From Gordonibacter sp. 28C (GTDB taxonomy: Bacteria > Actinomycetota > Coriobacteriia > Coriobacteriales > Eggerthellaceae): a stretch of 64,000 nucleotides of DNA. This document shows, in pieces, positions 8,731 through 17,724 of the stretch (its first letter is position 1; each line of letters begins with the position of its first letter). The position numbers were made by a program, and so were the translations under genes. The stretch spans positions 248,001 to 312,000 of the forward strand of contig NZ_PPTR01000003.1 of assembly GCF_003339845.1 (NCBI RefSeq), read 5' to 3'. Below the pieces are notes generated by a model that saw nothing but the letters and a program-made list of their open reading frames with translations, did no database searches and was not told where the DNA came from.

Positions 8731-11700
8731 TCAGCTCCTTCCCTTCGTGTTGCCAGCCGGAACGCCCGGTCGACGGCGAGCGAGCACGGCGTAGGCCGCA
8801 ACGGCTGCCAGGCCCGCGACGCCCACGACGATGCCGCCGACGGCCCACGGGTTCACACCTCCCGGCGCGTCGCCGTCGACGGCGCCTCCGTCGGCGGCGG
8901 TCGCGTTCGCGCCGCCGAGAGATGAGGTCGCCCCCGCGGCCGCCTGCTCGGAAGCCTTGCCGGTGTCCGCCTTGGCCTGGACAGCCGCCTCCTGCGTCAG
9001 CGGAGCATGAGCGGCGGCCACCGTGCCTCCGAGCGGCGCCTGGGCGTTCGGCGTCGCGCTCGGCTGCGAGCCTTCCGCAGGCCGACCGCCCTGCTGCCCG
9101 GTGTTTTCAACCCATTTCGCATACAGCGTGAGCTCGGCTTCCGCGTTCAGCGCCGTGTCGAAGTTCCACGGGCTCGTGCACGCCTCGTCCGAGAACCAAC
9201 CGCCGAACGTATAGCCGTCGCGCACCGGATCGGCCGGACGCAGCACCGCCTTCCCGCGCGCCACGTAGGCCGACGCGACGAAGGATCCGCCGCGCGCGTC
9301 GAACGTCACCTTCACGCCGTCCAGCCCCTTCAGGGCGAACAGCCGCCCGGCGTCGTTCGTGTAGTACAGGTTGCCCTTCTCGTCGGCCGCGACGGAGGCC
9401 ATGCAGTAGCTCTGCTCGCCAGCGGCGGGCGTGAACAGCGCGTAGGCCGCGTCGTCGCCCAACCGGTAGCCGTACACGCCGCCCGGCAGGCCGTTGCAGG
9501 TGAAGTACGCGAACGTCCCGTCGCTTTGCACCGACACGAGCGGCGCCGACTGAGCCTCGCCCAGCCCGCCGCGAACCGTGCACTCGACGGAGAGCGACGC
9601 CAGGTCGATGACCGAGAGCGTGCCGTACCGCTGGTCGGCGTCGAGACCGCACACGAAGGCCTTGCCGCCCGCCACGGTCGGCGTGGAGGTGGACTTGGCG
9701 GCGAACTTCACGGAGCCCGTTTCGACCAGACGGTCGTCCTCGCGGGCGACGAGGTGCAGCACGCCGTCGCTCGACACCACGGCGAACAGGCCGGCCTCGC
9801 CCGAGCGCGCCGCAACGGGAAGGGCGACCACCCCCGCGCGAACCGAGGCGCCCACCTCGAGCGCCGCCTTCACCGCGCCCGTGCTCCCGTCCACCAGCTG
9901 CACGAGGCCCGCATCGTTGCCCACGACCAGGTCCGCGTCCGAAGCCGCAGCGCCGGCCCAGTAGTAGCCGGCCGCTCCGCCCTGCTCGGCCGGCTCGTCC
10001 CGCTGCTCCCACTTCACCGATCCGTCGCGCACGTCCACGCACAGGCGCACGCCGCCCGTGCCCAGGCCGCCGGCGCCCACCGCCGTGAAGGCGGCGAACG
10101 CGTACGAGCCGTTCACCGTGAGCGACGAGAGCGACTGGTAGCCCCGCTCGCCGTCCGTCTCGAGCGGCTTCGTCTTCCACACGCATACCAGCCCGTCGGC
10201 CGTGAAGGCGGCCAGGCTGCCGTCGTCGGACGGCACGATGACCACGCCGTCAGCGTAGACGGGACGGTTGCAGTAGGCGCTCGCGCCGCCCACGTTCGCG
10301 CGCAGGTCGTTCCCGCTGCGGTCTTTCTTGATCGTGCCGGTGGCTGCGTCGACCACCCGCAGCTCGCCGTTCACCACAAGGTACACGTCGCCGTTCACGA
10401 TAAGCGGCTCCGACACGCTCACGTCGCCGGTCGCGCCCTCGCGGTAGTCGTAGGACCATGCCTGCTCCGCCGATTGCGTGGGCGTGGGGCGCTCGACCGC
10501 CGCACCCGCCAAGCCGCCGCCGAAGCCCGACCACGCGGAGTCGTAGCTCGGACGCGGGGCGTAGGGGTTGACGACGACCTCGTCCGTGTTGGGAAGCTCA
10601 GAGGCATCGGTGTAGCACCAGACCACCTGGTCGCCCGACTGGAGCATCACGCCGGAAGCGCCGAGCTGGGAAGGCTCGCCGTTCACGAACAGCTGCCAGA
10701 ACGTCCAGACGCCGGGAGACGTCTCCTTTGAAGAGAGCTTCATCTCGGAATCGTAAGGCGAGGTGATCGAATTGAGGAACAGGCCGTATTCTGTCAGGGA
10801 GTAGTCGGCTTCAAGCCTTGTCGCGGCGAACAGCTGCTCGGTGAGGTCGGCCGCCGTCGCGCCCTCCGTCATGACGTAGCGATCCTCGTTCGCCCACACC
10901 TGCGCGTTCCCGTTCCCATCGAGGCCGATGACCTCGCAGGTGGCGGCCACTTGTCCGGGCAGTGCCGCGCCATCGGCCGCGTAGTACCAGGTGACGCTGT
11001 CGCCCGCTTGCAGCGCATAGCCCTCCGCGCCGACTTCGGACCAGATCCCGTTCACGAACAGCTGCCAGTACGCGCCGGAAGCCGAATCCCATCCGAGCGT
11101 TTGATCGGGATCGTACGGCGAGGTGACGTCGCTCAAATACCAGCCGTACGCCGTGTCGACGGTGCAGGCTATCCCCGCTTTCGCGAACAGCGCCTCGGAA
11201 AGGTCGGCCGCCGTCGAGCCTTCGTCTACGGCGAACGCCGTCTCGGAAACCCAGGTCTGCGCGTTTCCGTTTCCGTCGGCCCCGATGATGGAGCACGCGA
11301 CGGAGAGCTTGTCGGTCGGCGCGGGATCGCCCCAAGCCGAATAGCACCAGATCACGCTGTCGCCGGGTTGGAGCGTGCAGCCCTCCGCGCCGGTCGATGC
11401 CGCTTGCCCGTTGACGAACAGCTGCCAGTAGCGCCCGGTCGCCTCGTCCCAGCGAAGCGTCAACCCGGCGTCGAACGGCGAGGTGATGGCGTTCAAAAAA
11501 TAGCCGTACTGGCCGATGCCGGAGTCGACCGTCAGTCCCGCGGTCGCGAACGCCGCTTCGGACAAATCGGCCGCCGTGGCGCCGTTGTCGAGCGTGTACG
11601 GCGATGCCGCCGCCCACGTTTGCGCGGCGCCGTCCTTGTCGACGCCGATAACCGAGCAGGTGGCGGTGACGTAAGGATCTTCCAAACCGCTCGTGCCCTT

Positions 11701-14700
11701 GACCGTGAACGTGGCGGAGACGTCGCGCCCCGCCAGCTTCTGGAAGGCGGCGTTGTCGGGATAGCGCTCGGCGTAGCGGGCGTACTTCTCGCTCGCCAGA
11801 CGCGACGAGACGGTGACCTGCGCGTTGTACTCGGGCTGGGTCACCAGCAGGTTCTCGTGCGACACCACCGTCGGCGCGCTCGACTTGAACAGGCGCCATC
11901 CGGCCGACCCCATGGGATCGTAGCCCGCCAAGTCGACCGGCACGATGCCGTCGCCAGCTGCAGCGGCCGCGTCGCGATCGTACGCCCAGGCCAGATTGCC
12001 GTCCGCATCGAAGTAGGCCTTCTGGAACGCGTGCAGGTCCGCCTCGACCGCCGAAGCGTCCTGCCCGTTCGCGAGGGCCGCGAAATAACCGGCCTCGGCG
12101 CGGTCCATCAGCGCGATCTCGCGGTCGATGCCACCCTGCTCCAGGGGGGTCACGCGAAACGAGAGCGCCTTCGAGGCGGTGATCTCCGCATTCGCCTTGT
12201 CCGTCACCGTGACGACGATGTCGACCGCAGCCGGCTCCTCGCCGGGCAGCGGGCGGTAGACCTTGCCGGCCCAGCCGTTGGGAACCACCGCGCCGGTGGA
12301 GGCGGAATACACCACCTGGTAGTACTTGCCGTCGACGCCGATGGTGCCCGGCTTCGGCAGGCTCAGGTCTCCCGTCAAGGCGTCTTTGTCCGCCACGGTG
12401 CCCGTTTCGGCAAGCTTCACGCTGTCGTAGGTGAAGTTCGCCTGCACCTTCTGTTCCAAGGCGGCCTTCTCGGCGGCAATTTTCTCGGGGTCGCCCTTGA
12501 CCGTGACCTCGAACGTCTTGTCGATCGTCGTACTAGGACCGCCGGACGACGAAATGGTGCCTGCGGAAACGGTCGCCGTCAACGTGACGACGCGATCGGC
12601 AGCCGTGCGCGTGACCTTGCCCGTGTAGTCGGACCAGCCGTATCCGTCGACCGCGACCACGGAGGCGTCGGACGAGGCCCACGAGACGCTCGACCACGAT
12701 TTCGCGACGCCCGAGCCGTCCGAGAGCTTGTAGGGCAGGGTCAGGTTTCGCGTGACGGCGATCGCCTCGTCGCCCGACGCGAAACCGGGAGCGAGGGCTG
12801 CGGCCTTCTGCTCGAGCAGCTCGGCCACCTTGCCGTCGTCCCAAGGGATGGTGCCGGCGTAGCCCGGCGCGTACTCGTACGTCTCGTCCGCACGCGAAAG
12901 CGTGAACACGAAGTCCATCTGCCGCAGCTGCGTGTAGGACATATACGATCCCGACGCCTTGTCGGGGTCCATGAAGAAGTATGTGATGCGGCCGTTCTCG
13001 TCGCCGTCGGCAACGGAAACGCCCACCGTGGCGTTCTCGTTCGTCTGCCGCGCCTGCGCCGATTTCGTCGTGACGGACACGTCGCCGCAGCCAAGCTCGG
13101 CCAGCTTCGCCTCCACCACGTCGTTGATGTTGTCGTCCTCGCCGTACACCGGGCTCGGTCTGAATCCGTCCTTCTCCAGCCTTTTCGCCGCGCCTTCGAG
13201 CGAATCCGAAGCCACGACGGCGCTCGAGGTGACGGCCTCGACCGAAGACGAACCGCTCGTCGCCGTGACCTTCAAGTACTTTCCAGCGGCCTCGGAGGGG
13301 ATGGAGAGGCTCGCGGCATCCGCGTCGGCAAGCGGAACGAACGCGCCGTCCTTGCTCTCGGCCACGGACCAGGAAACGGTCACATCGCCCGTAACGTCGT
13401 CGCCGAAGCTCACGTTGGAAAGGCTTTTCGCCTGCACCTTCGCCGTGATCTCGTCGCCCGTGAACAGGTCTCCCGAACTGGGGCTGAGCGTTACGCGCAG
13501 CAGGTCGTACTCGCCCGCATCCAACACGGTGCACGCGGCGCTCTCCGGGTCGTTGCCTTCGACGAGCGCGTTGGCCGACACTTTGACCTGCTTGCCCACG
13601 AGCGACGCCGACAGCGCGAGCTTGCCGTCGGGGGCGACGCCCTCCGTCAAAGGCTGGTACTCGCCGTTTTCGCGCACCCACCACGAATAGGTCACCTTCG
13701 CGTCGGAGGGAGCGTCCTTCTCGTAATAGCCGTCTTTCACCTGCGCCGTAGGTGTGATGACGTTGCCCGCCTGCATGCCCTGCCCCGACGAGGCCAGCTT
13801 GACCGAAGAGAGCTCGTAAGCGCCCTCCAGCATGATCGGCCCGATGGGGTCGACGTAGGTCGAGCCGTAGTACGAGGGCTGTTTCGTGCTGACGACGGTG
13901 CCGTCGCTCACGGCCTTGACGCGAAGGTACTTGCCGAGCGACGATGAGCCGTCGATGGTCTCGCCCACGGTGTAGGTTTTGCCGGTTGCTCCGGGGATGT
14001 CCTTGAAGGCGGCGTCGGACGTGGTGTTGGTTTCGGCGTACTGCCACTGGTAGTCGACTGATGCGTTGTCCGGCACCTGCGCGTAGGCGCTTTCGTACGC
14101 CTTCGCGGTCAGCGTGGCGCCGACGCGCGCTGATCCTGATGCCTCCACCTTGTACAGCTCGACGGAGCCGGCTTTGACCACCGGACCGGCTGCCGAGGAA
14201 TCCTTCTCGCCGTATCCGCCGTCGGCGCGCGCTTCGAGGTACTTGCCGAGCAGCGCGTCGGTCACGACGAGGACGTTGCCCGCAGCACCCTCGATCTTCT
14301 CGTCGGTGCCGTACGCGCTATCGCCGCAGTACCACGACCAGGTGACGCCCGGATCGTCCGTCACGTCGCCCGACGTCGCCGAGGCCGACGCGGTGACGAC
14401 GTCGCCCACGCGCAGCTTCCCGGTCTTGTCGAGCTTGACCGACGTGACGTTGACGGACCCGGCCGCCGCGATCTTGTTCGTGGCGCGCGTGGTGTACGTG
14501 CTGCCGCCGACCTTCGCGGCAAGCTCGCACTTGACGTACGTGCCTTGGTAGCTCGCGTCGAGGGAAAGGCTTGCCTGCGTGGCGTCGGAGATTTCCGAGA
14601 ACGAGGAGCCGTCGGAGCTGACGAGCCACTGGTACCCGAGCTTGTCGGGGTCGATGAAGCCGGACGCGCCCTTCTCCTTGGCCTGCGCGGTCACCGTGTC

Positions 14701-15510
14701 GCCGACCGCGTACACGTACGTGCTCGACGAGCCGTTGGACAGGGAGGCCGAGTAGATGTCCACCGCACCGGCGAGTTTGAAAGGCCCGTAGCCGTAGGGG
14801 TAGCCGAAGTCGACCGAGTTCGCACCTGCCGATGCCGAGACCGAAATGCACTTGCCCAGGTAGAATTCATCCGTAACGCTGAACGTGCTTCCAGTGACAC
14901 CCTCGATGGCCGTCCACTCCGTCGAATAGGACGGGCTGCTCGTTTCAGCGTACTTCCAGGTGTAAGCGACGCCCTCGGCGACATACGTCGGCGCGAACGA
15001 GGAGCCCGTGTACGCCTTCGCCTCGAGCGTCGTGCCCAGCTCGAGGGAGGCGGGCTTCGCCAGCTCGACGCCGGACAGCTGGACGGCGGCGGCCGTCATA
15101 GGCATTGCTGTCGGCGCGGAATCAGACGCGGCGCCCCTTGCGGAAACCAGCTCGTCGGCAGCGAGTCGCTGAGATTCCACGGATTTCGCTAGAATCTCCT
15201 CCGCACCCTCCGTCGCATCTTCGTTTCGACCGCCAGTCGCCGAAACGATTTGGGAGGGCTCGGAAACGCTCTCTTCTTCCGAGACCTGACCGTCGGATAC
15301 GCGCGGCTCTTCCTGCGCACCCAGATCGCCGCCCGAAGACGTGGCGGCATGCTCTGCGTCGAACTGGGGATCTCCTGCCCATGCGATGCTCGGCACAAGC
15401 GAGACCGCAAGCATCGCCGCGAGGACCATGGATAGGATCTTCTTGAAAACGCCCGTCTGCTTTGGGACGGCGGGATGCGCATCAGCGCATACGTGGATAA
15501 ATCCGAACAT
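8731..15510 (-). CDS. Giant cell-surface protein with three DUF4430 domains and a PQQ-like beta-propeller
   Basis: 2259 residues. A signal peptide covers about 1-46 (FKKILSMVLAAMLAVSLVPS, then IAWA). Residues about 130-870 are a series of Ig-like repeats with recurring Y-x-W-x-Y-A-E-T and GKYLRV/GKYLKV units. About 890-1110 resembles atrophied bacterial Ig domains. Three DUF4430 domains follow (about 1277-1393, 1400-1512, 1519-1637), each with a variant of YWQLFVNG and GDSVIWCY. A repeat-rich PQQ-type beta-propeller spans about 1677-2063, an InlB/Flg_new beta-grasp domain about 2066-2135 (YTFGGWFSD, LYAKW), and a C-terminal membrane helix ends in RRRPG. I chose the ATG at 15510 because it starts the signal peptide and follows AGAGAGG. 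Tandem cobalamin riboswitches precede it and an ECF module follows, so a surface corrinoid trap is the likely role. Confidence 0.88.
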   Translation of the reverse strand: MFGFIHVCADAHPAVPKQTGVFKKILSMVLAAMLAVSLVPSIAWAGDPQFDAEHAATSSGGDLGAQEEPRVSDGQVSEEESVSEPSQIVSATGGRNEDATEGAEEILAKSVESQRLAADELVSARGAASDSAPTAMPMTAAAVQLSGVELAKPASLELGTTLEAKAYTGSSFAPTYVAEGVAYTWKYAETSSPSYSTEWTAIEGVTGSTFSVTDEFYLGKCISVSASAGANSVDFGYPYGYGPFKLAGAVDIYSASLSNGSSSTYVYAVGDTVTAQAKEKGASGFIDPDKLGYQWLVSSDGSSFSEISDATQASLSLDASYQGTYVKCELAAKVGGSTYTTRATNKIAAAGSVNVTSVKLDKTGKLRVGDVVTASASATSGDVTDDPGVTWSWYCGDSAYGTDEKIEGAAGNVLVVTDALLGKYLEARADGGYGEKDSSAAGPVVKAGSVELYKVEASGSARVGATLTAKAYESAYAQVPDNASVDYQWQYAETNTTSDAAFKDIPGATGKTYTVGETIDGSSSLGKYLRVKAVSDGTVVSTKQPSYYGSTYVDPIGPIMLEGAYELSSVKLASSGQGMQAGNVITPTAQVKDGYYEKDAPSDAKVTYSWWVRENGEYQPLTEGVAPDGKLALSASLVGKQVKVSANALVEGNDPESAACTVLDAGEYDLLRVTLSPSSGDLFTGDEITAKVQAKSLSNVSFGDDVTGDVTVSWSVAESKDGAFVPLADADAASLSIPSEAAGKYLKVTATSGSSSVEAVTSSAVVASDSLEGAAKRLEKDGFRPSPVYGEDDNINDVVEAKLAELGCGDVSVTTKSAQARQTNENATVGVSVADGDENGRITYFFMDPDKASGSYMSYTQLRQMDFVFTLSRADETYEYAPGYAGTIPWDDGKVAELLEQKAAALAPGFASGDEAIAVTRNLTLPYKLSDGSGVAKSWSSVSWASSDASVVAVDGYGWSDYTGKVTRTAADRVVTLTATVSAGTISSSGGPSTTIDKTFEVTVKGDPEKIAAEKAALEQKVQANFTYDSVKLAETGTVADKDALTGDLSLPKPGTIGVDGKYYQVVYSASTGAVVPNGWAGKVYRPLPGEEPAAVDIVVTVTDKANAEITASKALSFRVTPLEQGGIDREIALMDRAEAGYFAALANGQDASAVEADLHAFQKAYFDADGNLAWAYDRDAAAAAGDGIVPVDLAGYDPMGSAGWRLFKSSAPTVVSHENLLVTQPEYNAQVTVSSRLASEKYARYAERYPDNAAFQKLAGRDVSATFTVKGTSGLEDPYVTATCSVIGVDKDGAAQTWAAASPYTLDNGATAADLSEAAFATAGLTVDSGIGQYGYFLNAITSPFDAGLTLRWDEATGRYWQLFVNGQAASTGAEGCTLQPGDSVIWCYSAWGDPAPTDKLSVACSIIGADGNGNAQTWVSETAFAVDEGSTAADLSEALFAKAGIACTVDTAYGWYLSDVTSPYDPDQTLGWDSASGAYWQLFVNGIWSEVGAEGYALQAGDSVTWYYAADGAALPGQVAATCEVIGLDGNGNAQVWANEDRYVMTEGATAADLTEQLFAATRLEADYSLTEYGLFLNSITSPYDSEMKLSSKETSPGVWTFWQLFVNGEPSQLGASGVMLQSGDQVVWCYTDASELPNTDEVVVNPYAPRPSYDSAWSGFGGGLAGAAVERPTPTQSAEQAWSYDYREGATGDVSVSEPLIVNGDVYLVVNGELRVVDAATGTIKKDRSGNDLRANVGGASAYCNRPVYADGVVIVPSDDGSLAAFTADGLVCVWKTKPLETDGERGYQSLSSLTVNGSYAFAAFTAVGAGGLGTGGVRLCVDVRDGSVKWEQRDEPAEQGGAAGYYWAGAAASDADLVVGNDAGLVQLVDGSTGAVKAALEVGASVRAGVVALPVAARSGEAGLFAVVSSDGVLHLVAREDDRLVETGSVKFAAKSTSTPTVAGGKAFVCGLDADQRYGTLSVIDLASLSVECTVRGGLGEAQSAPLVSVQSDGTFAYFTCNGLPGGVYGYRLGDDAAYALFTPAAGEQSYCMASVAADEKGNLYYTNDAGRLFALKGLDGVKVTFDARGGSFVASAYVARGKAVLRPADPVRDGYTFGGWFSDEACTSPWNFDTALNAEAELTLYAKWVENTGQQGGRPAEGSQPSATPNAQAPLGGTVAAAHAPLTQEAAVQAKADTGKASEQAAAGATSSLGGANATAADGGAVDGDAPGGVNPWAVGGIVVGVAGLAAVAAYAVLARRRPGVPAGNTKGRS

Positions 15511-15544
15511 AGTCGGAACCTCTCTTTCCAGGGCTTGAGGTGTG

Positions 15545-15712
15545 ATGGATAGGTAATCCGACTTCGCTTCAACTGAACGGGATTCCGCCGCATACACGGA
15601 AGGCTTTCCGTCCATCTGCATTTACGGTTACTGGTATAGCGCGGGATTTCCACCCGCATTCCCCTGGAGCAGCCCGAAAGCAAACCCCGCACCGTGCCCG
15701 GCGCAACCATCT
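15545..15712 (-). ncRNA. Cobalamin riboswitch, gene-proximal copy of a tandem pair
   Basis: Read on the minus strand, the core GGGAATGCGGGTGGAAATCC and CCAGTAACCG lies at 15624-15665. It matches the conserved cobalamin riboswitch core (GGGAA...GGTG-AA-TCC...ACTG/AGTAAC). The 3' B12-box-like segment AGTCGGATTACCTATCC is at 15547-15563, only about 36 bases from the start codon of the giant DUF4430 gene. That position favours translational control: CACCTC just after the box could pair with the ribosome site AGAGAGG. Ends are approximate. Confidence 0.87.
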
Positions 15713-15839
15713 GTGCCAATATTCTGCTGCAGGTATTCTAGCATCGCGCAAGGCAAATCCATCGAGGAAGATGGCGCGCGTCCGATAGAGATGGGTTTTC
15801 GACGCGCTCTTGTCGAGCATCATGACCAACCTCGCTTTC

Positions 15840-15972
15840 CAGGGCTCCGGTCGCTCGGCTCGGTTCTCCGACTTCGCCCCCCGTAGAGGAGCTTCACGGT
15901 TACTGGCATAGCGCGGGATTCTCACCCGCATTCCCCGAGGCTGGTTCGCCTTGCGTCGTTCGCAATCCGATG
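15840..15972 (-). ncRNA. Cobalamin riboswitch, distal copy of a tandem pair
   Basis: A second copy on the minus strand with core GGGAATGCGGGTGAGAATCC followed by CGCGCTATGCCAGTAACCG at 15895-15936, and a B12-box-like segment GGAGAACCGAGCC preceded by AGTC at 15857-15873. The cores of the two copies are almost identical, while the sequence around them differs. Both precede the same gene, giving a tandem arrangement. No clear U-rich terminator separates them by eye. Ends are approximate. Confidence 0.85.
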
Positions 15973-16238
15973 GAGCCATATCGTGTTAAATATATTAACA
16001 TATTTTAATTTCATTTCTACTAAATGTTATTAATATAATTGATAAATGTTAATAAATATTGTTGGTTATATGATTGACCATGCGATAATTTGCCGCATCG
16101 AAACAAGTTCTGTATGATGTAGCCTCGATGGCGCGAAGACGTTCAAAGCTGATGATCAGGCGAAAACTCCGCATAGTCGGCAAGGGCGATCGCACGTAAC
16201 GCATGTTGCCACCTCAGGAAGCAAGCAAAGGATCAGAC
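15973..16238. promoter_or_regulatory. AT-rich divergent promoter region with TGTTAA palindrome and GTTAATAAATATT motif
   Basis: This AT-rich stretch separates the riboswitch leader (minus) from the first Crp-like regulator (plus). It contains the palindrome TGTTAA-N5-TTAACA at 15984-16000 and GTTAATAAATATT at 16048-16060. The same 13-mer occurs in reverse at 27792-27804 upstream of the third riboswitch, and GTTAATAAAT recurs at 27831-27840. I infer operators for the adjacent Crp/Fnr-like proteins; the only evidence is shared sequence and position. Confidence 0.5.
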
Positions 16239-16793
16239 ATGAACGAAGCCGCATTCGCGCAATGGGCGCGCGAGCATAACGAAGGCGAAGAATTTCATTG
16301 CAAGAAAGACCAGGTGTACGTTCTGTCGTGCGGTAGAAAAACCTACACATGGTTCGTCAAAGAGGGAGTCATGTTCACGGCCATGCAAACCGAGAATAGC
16401 GAAGGGGAGCTTGCCAATAGCGTCTGGAGAAAAGACAACATGGTGCATTCTCTCGACGAAGACATCATGCTGCCCTTTCACGCCCTCACTGATGCAACGC
16501 TCGTCCGATACTCGTCAGCAGAGCTCAACCGGCAAATCAGAGAAGACGCGAAATTGAGCTGGTGGCTTGCCGAATACTATCACAACCAGTTCACTAGGAC
16601 TCTTTCGAACTACCGCCACGCCGCCTTGGACGCTTCCGAAGATAGACTCGCCTATCTCGAGGACATGTTCGCGCAAATCGACGAGCTGAAGGGGGAGCGC
16701 ATCAGCGACGCGACGCTCGCATCTTTTATGGGAATGCACCGCGTATCCGTGAGTCGTATCAGGAAAAAGCTCGCCAAGGAAAAATCTAATTAA
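16239..16793 (+). CDS. Crp/Fnr-family transcriptional regulator 1
   Basis: 184 residues. The N-terminal two-thirds resemble a cyclic-nucleotide-binding-like beta-barrel (EGEEFHCKKDQVYVLSCG, KTYTWFVKEGVMFTAM) followed by a dimer helix. The C-terminus is a winged helix-turn-helix (RISDATLASFMGMHRVSVSR, then IRKKL). It lacks an FNR-type N-terminal cysteine cluster. I chose the ATG at 16239, preceded by AAGGATC, because the paralogue at 16936 starts at the same point. It is divergent from the B12-uptake operon and about 55-60% identical by eye to the next gene. The ligand is unknown. Confidence 0.85.
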   Translation: MNEAAFAQWAREHNEGEEFHCKKDQVYVLSCGRKTYTWFVKEGVMFTAMQTENSEGELANSVWRKDNMVHSLDEDIMLPFHALTDATLVRYSSAELNRQIREDAKLSWWLAEYYHNQFTRTLSNYRHAALDASEDRLAYLEDMFAQIDELKGERISDATLASFMGMHRVSVSRIRKKLAKEKSN

Positions 16794-16935
16794 GCCCCGA
16801 GACCTCGCATCATTAAGCATCCAGGGCCAAAGACGGTACTATTTATTATGATAGTATTTATAAACATGTGCTATAACCTTAGCATACGGTGGGAAACGGC
16901 ACGGCCGCACTGCTGATGCACACAAGGAGTTTTCG

Positions 16936-17655
16936 ATGACCGACAGCTTGCTTGCCTCTTGGGCGAAAGACCGCTTCGCGGGTGAAGATTTCCATTGCAA
17001 GAAAGGCCGTGTGTATGTGATTTCATGCGGCACGCGAACGTACACCTGGTTCGTGAAGGAAGGCGTCCTGTTCACGACGGCTCAATCTGAGCGCGGAGAG
17101 GACGAGCTTGCAAACACCATCTGGCAAAAAGACTGCATGATCCACTCGCTCGACGAGGACACCATGCTTCCATTGCACGCACTCACCGATTGCGTACTCG
17201 TACGCTACCCATCCGAAGAGATCAATCGACAGCTCAAAGAAGACCCGGAGCTCGGCTGGCTGCTTGCCGAGCATTATCACGATCAGTTCACGAGCACACT
17301 CGCGAAATACAAGCATGCCGCGCTCGATGCATCCGAAGACCAGCTCGAGTACTTGGAGGACCTGTTTTCGCAAATAGACGAACTGGAGGGAGAGCGCATC
17401 AGCGATGCGACCCTCGCCACGTTCATGGGTATGCACCGGGTTTCGGTCAGTCGCGTGCGCAAGAAGCTCGATGAGCAGAAAACGAGCACCCCCCCCCCGG
17501 CCGTAAGGCCGATTGACTCGTACGCAGCGACACCTCCACCTCAGGTCGATAAGCTCAGGATCTTGGCAGAAGAACCGCCCGACATCGAACGGTCGGCTCA
17601 ACCGGAAATCGCACGCCCGGCATGTCGCGAACCGCGACATGCCGGGCGCATCTGA
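16936..17655 (+). CDS. Crp/Fnr-family transcriptional regulator 2, with poly-C-dependent C-terminus
   Basis: 239 residues as read. Residues 1-185 parallel the preceding regulator domain by domain (EDFHCKKGRVYVISCG; HTH RISDATLATFMGMHRVSVSR). The remaining ~50 residues follow a run of ten C at 17489-17498 and are Pro-rich without family resemblance. With nine C the frame would stop at TAA 17504-17506, and with eleven C at a TGA a few codons later; both give a protein the size of its paralogue. The extension also runs through a perfect 15-bp stem-loop (17615-17647) that looks like a terminator. So either the tract is phase variable or the count is off by one. AAGGAG precedes the start. Confidence 0.82.
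   Translation: MTDSLLASWAKDRFAGEDFHCKKGRVYVISCGTRTYTWFVKEGVLFTTAQSERGEDELANTIWQKDCMIHSLDEDTMLPLHALTDCVLVRYPSEEINRQLKEDPELGWLLAEHYHDQFTSTLAKYKHAALDASEDQLEYLEDLFSQIDELEGERISDATLATFMGMHRVSVSRVRKKLDEQKTSTPPPAVRPIDSYAATPPPQVDKLRILAEEPPDIERSAQPEIARPACREPRHAGRI
17489..17498 (+). repeat. Poly-C tract (C10) near the 3' end of regulator 2
   Basis: Ten consecutive C in the coding strand just after the HTH-encoding region. Homopolymers of this length slip during replication, and the three possible frames end in very different places: about 5 codons on, about 9 codons on, or about 52 codons on as in this sequence. Confidence 0.9.
17615..17647. terminator. Strong stem-loop between convergent genes, likely bidirectional terminator
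   Basis: A perfect 15-bp stem (GCCCGGCATGTCGCG and its complement) with a three-base loop sits between regulator 2 (plus) and the DUF1847 gene (minus). There is no clear U-tract on either side. It overlaps the putative C-terminal extension of regulator 2, which argues that the extension is not normally coding. Confidence 0.55.
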
Positions 17656-17724
17656 TCAGGGGGCTGTCTTGTCCAAGAGCGCCGGCACCGATGCAGGCCG
17701 AGACAATGCCGACCGTATCAGGCG

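Noticed and set aside
10951-13947. 998-residue plus-strand open frame opposite the giant surface gene
   Set aside because: Arg/Gly/His-rich mirror of a gene with signal peptide and recognisable domains; no family resemblance of its own.
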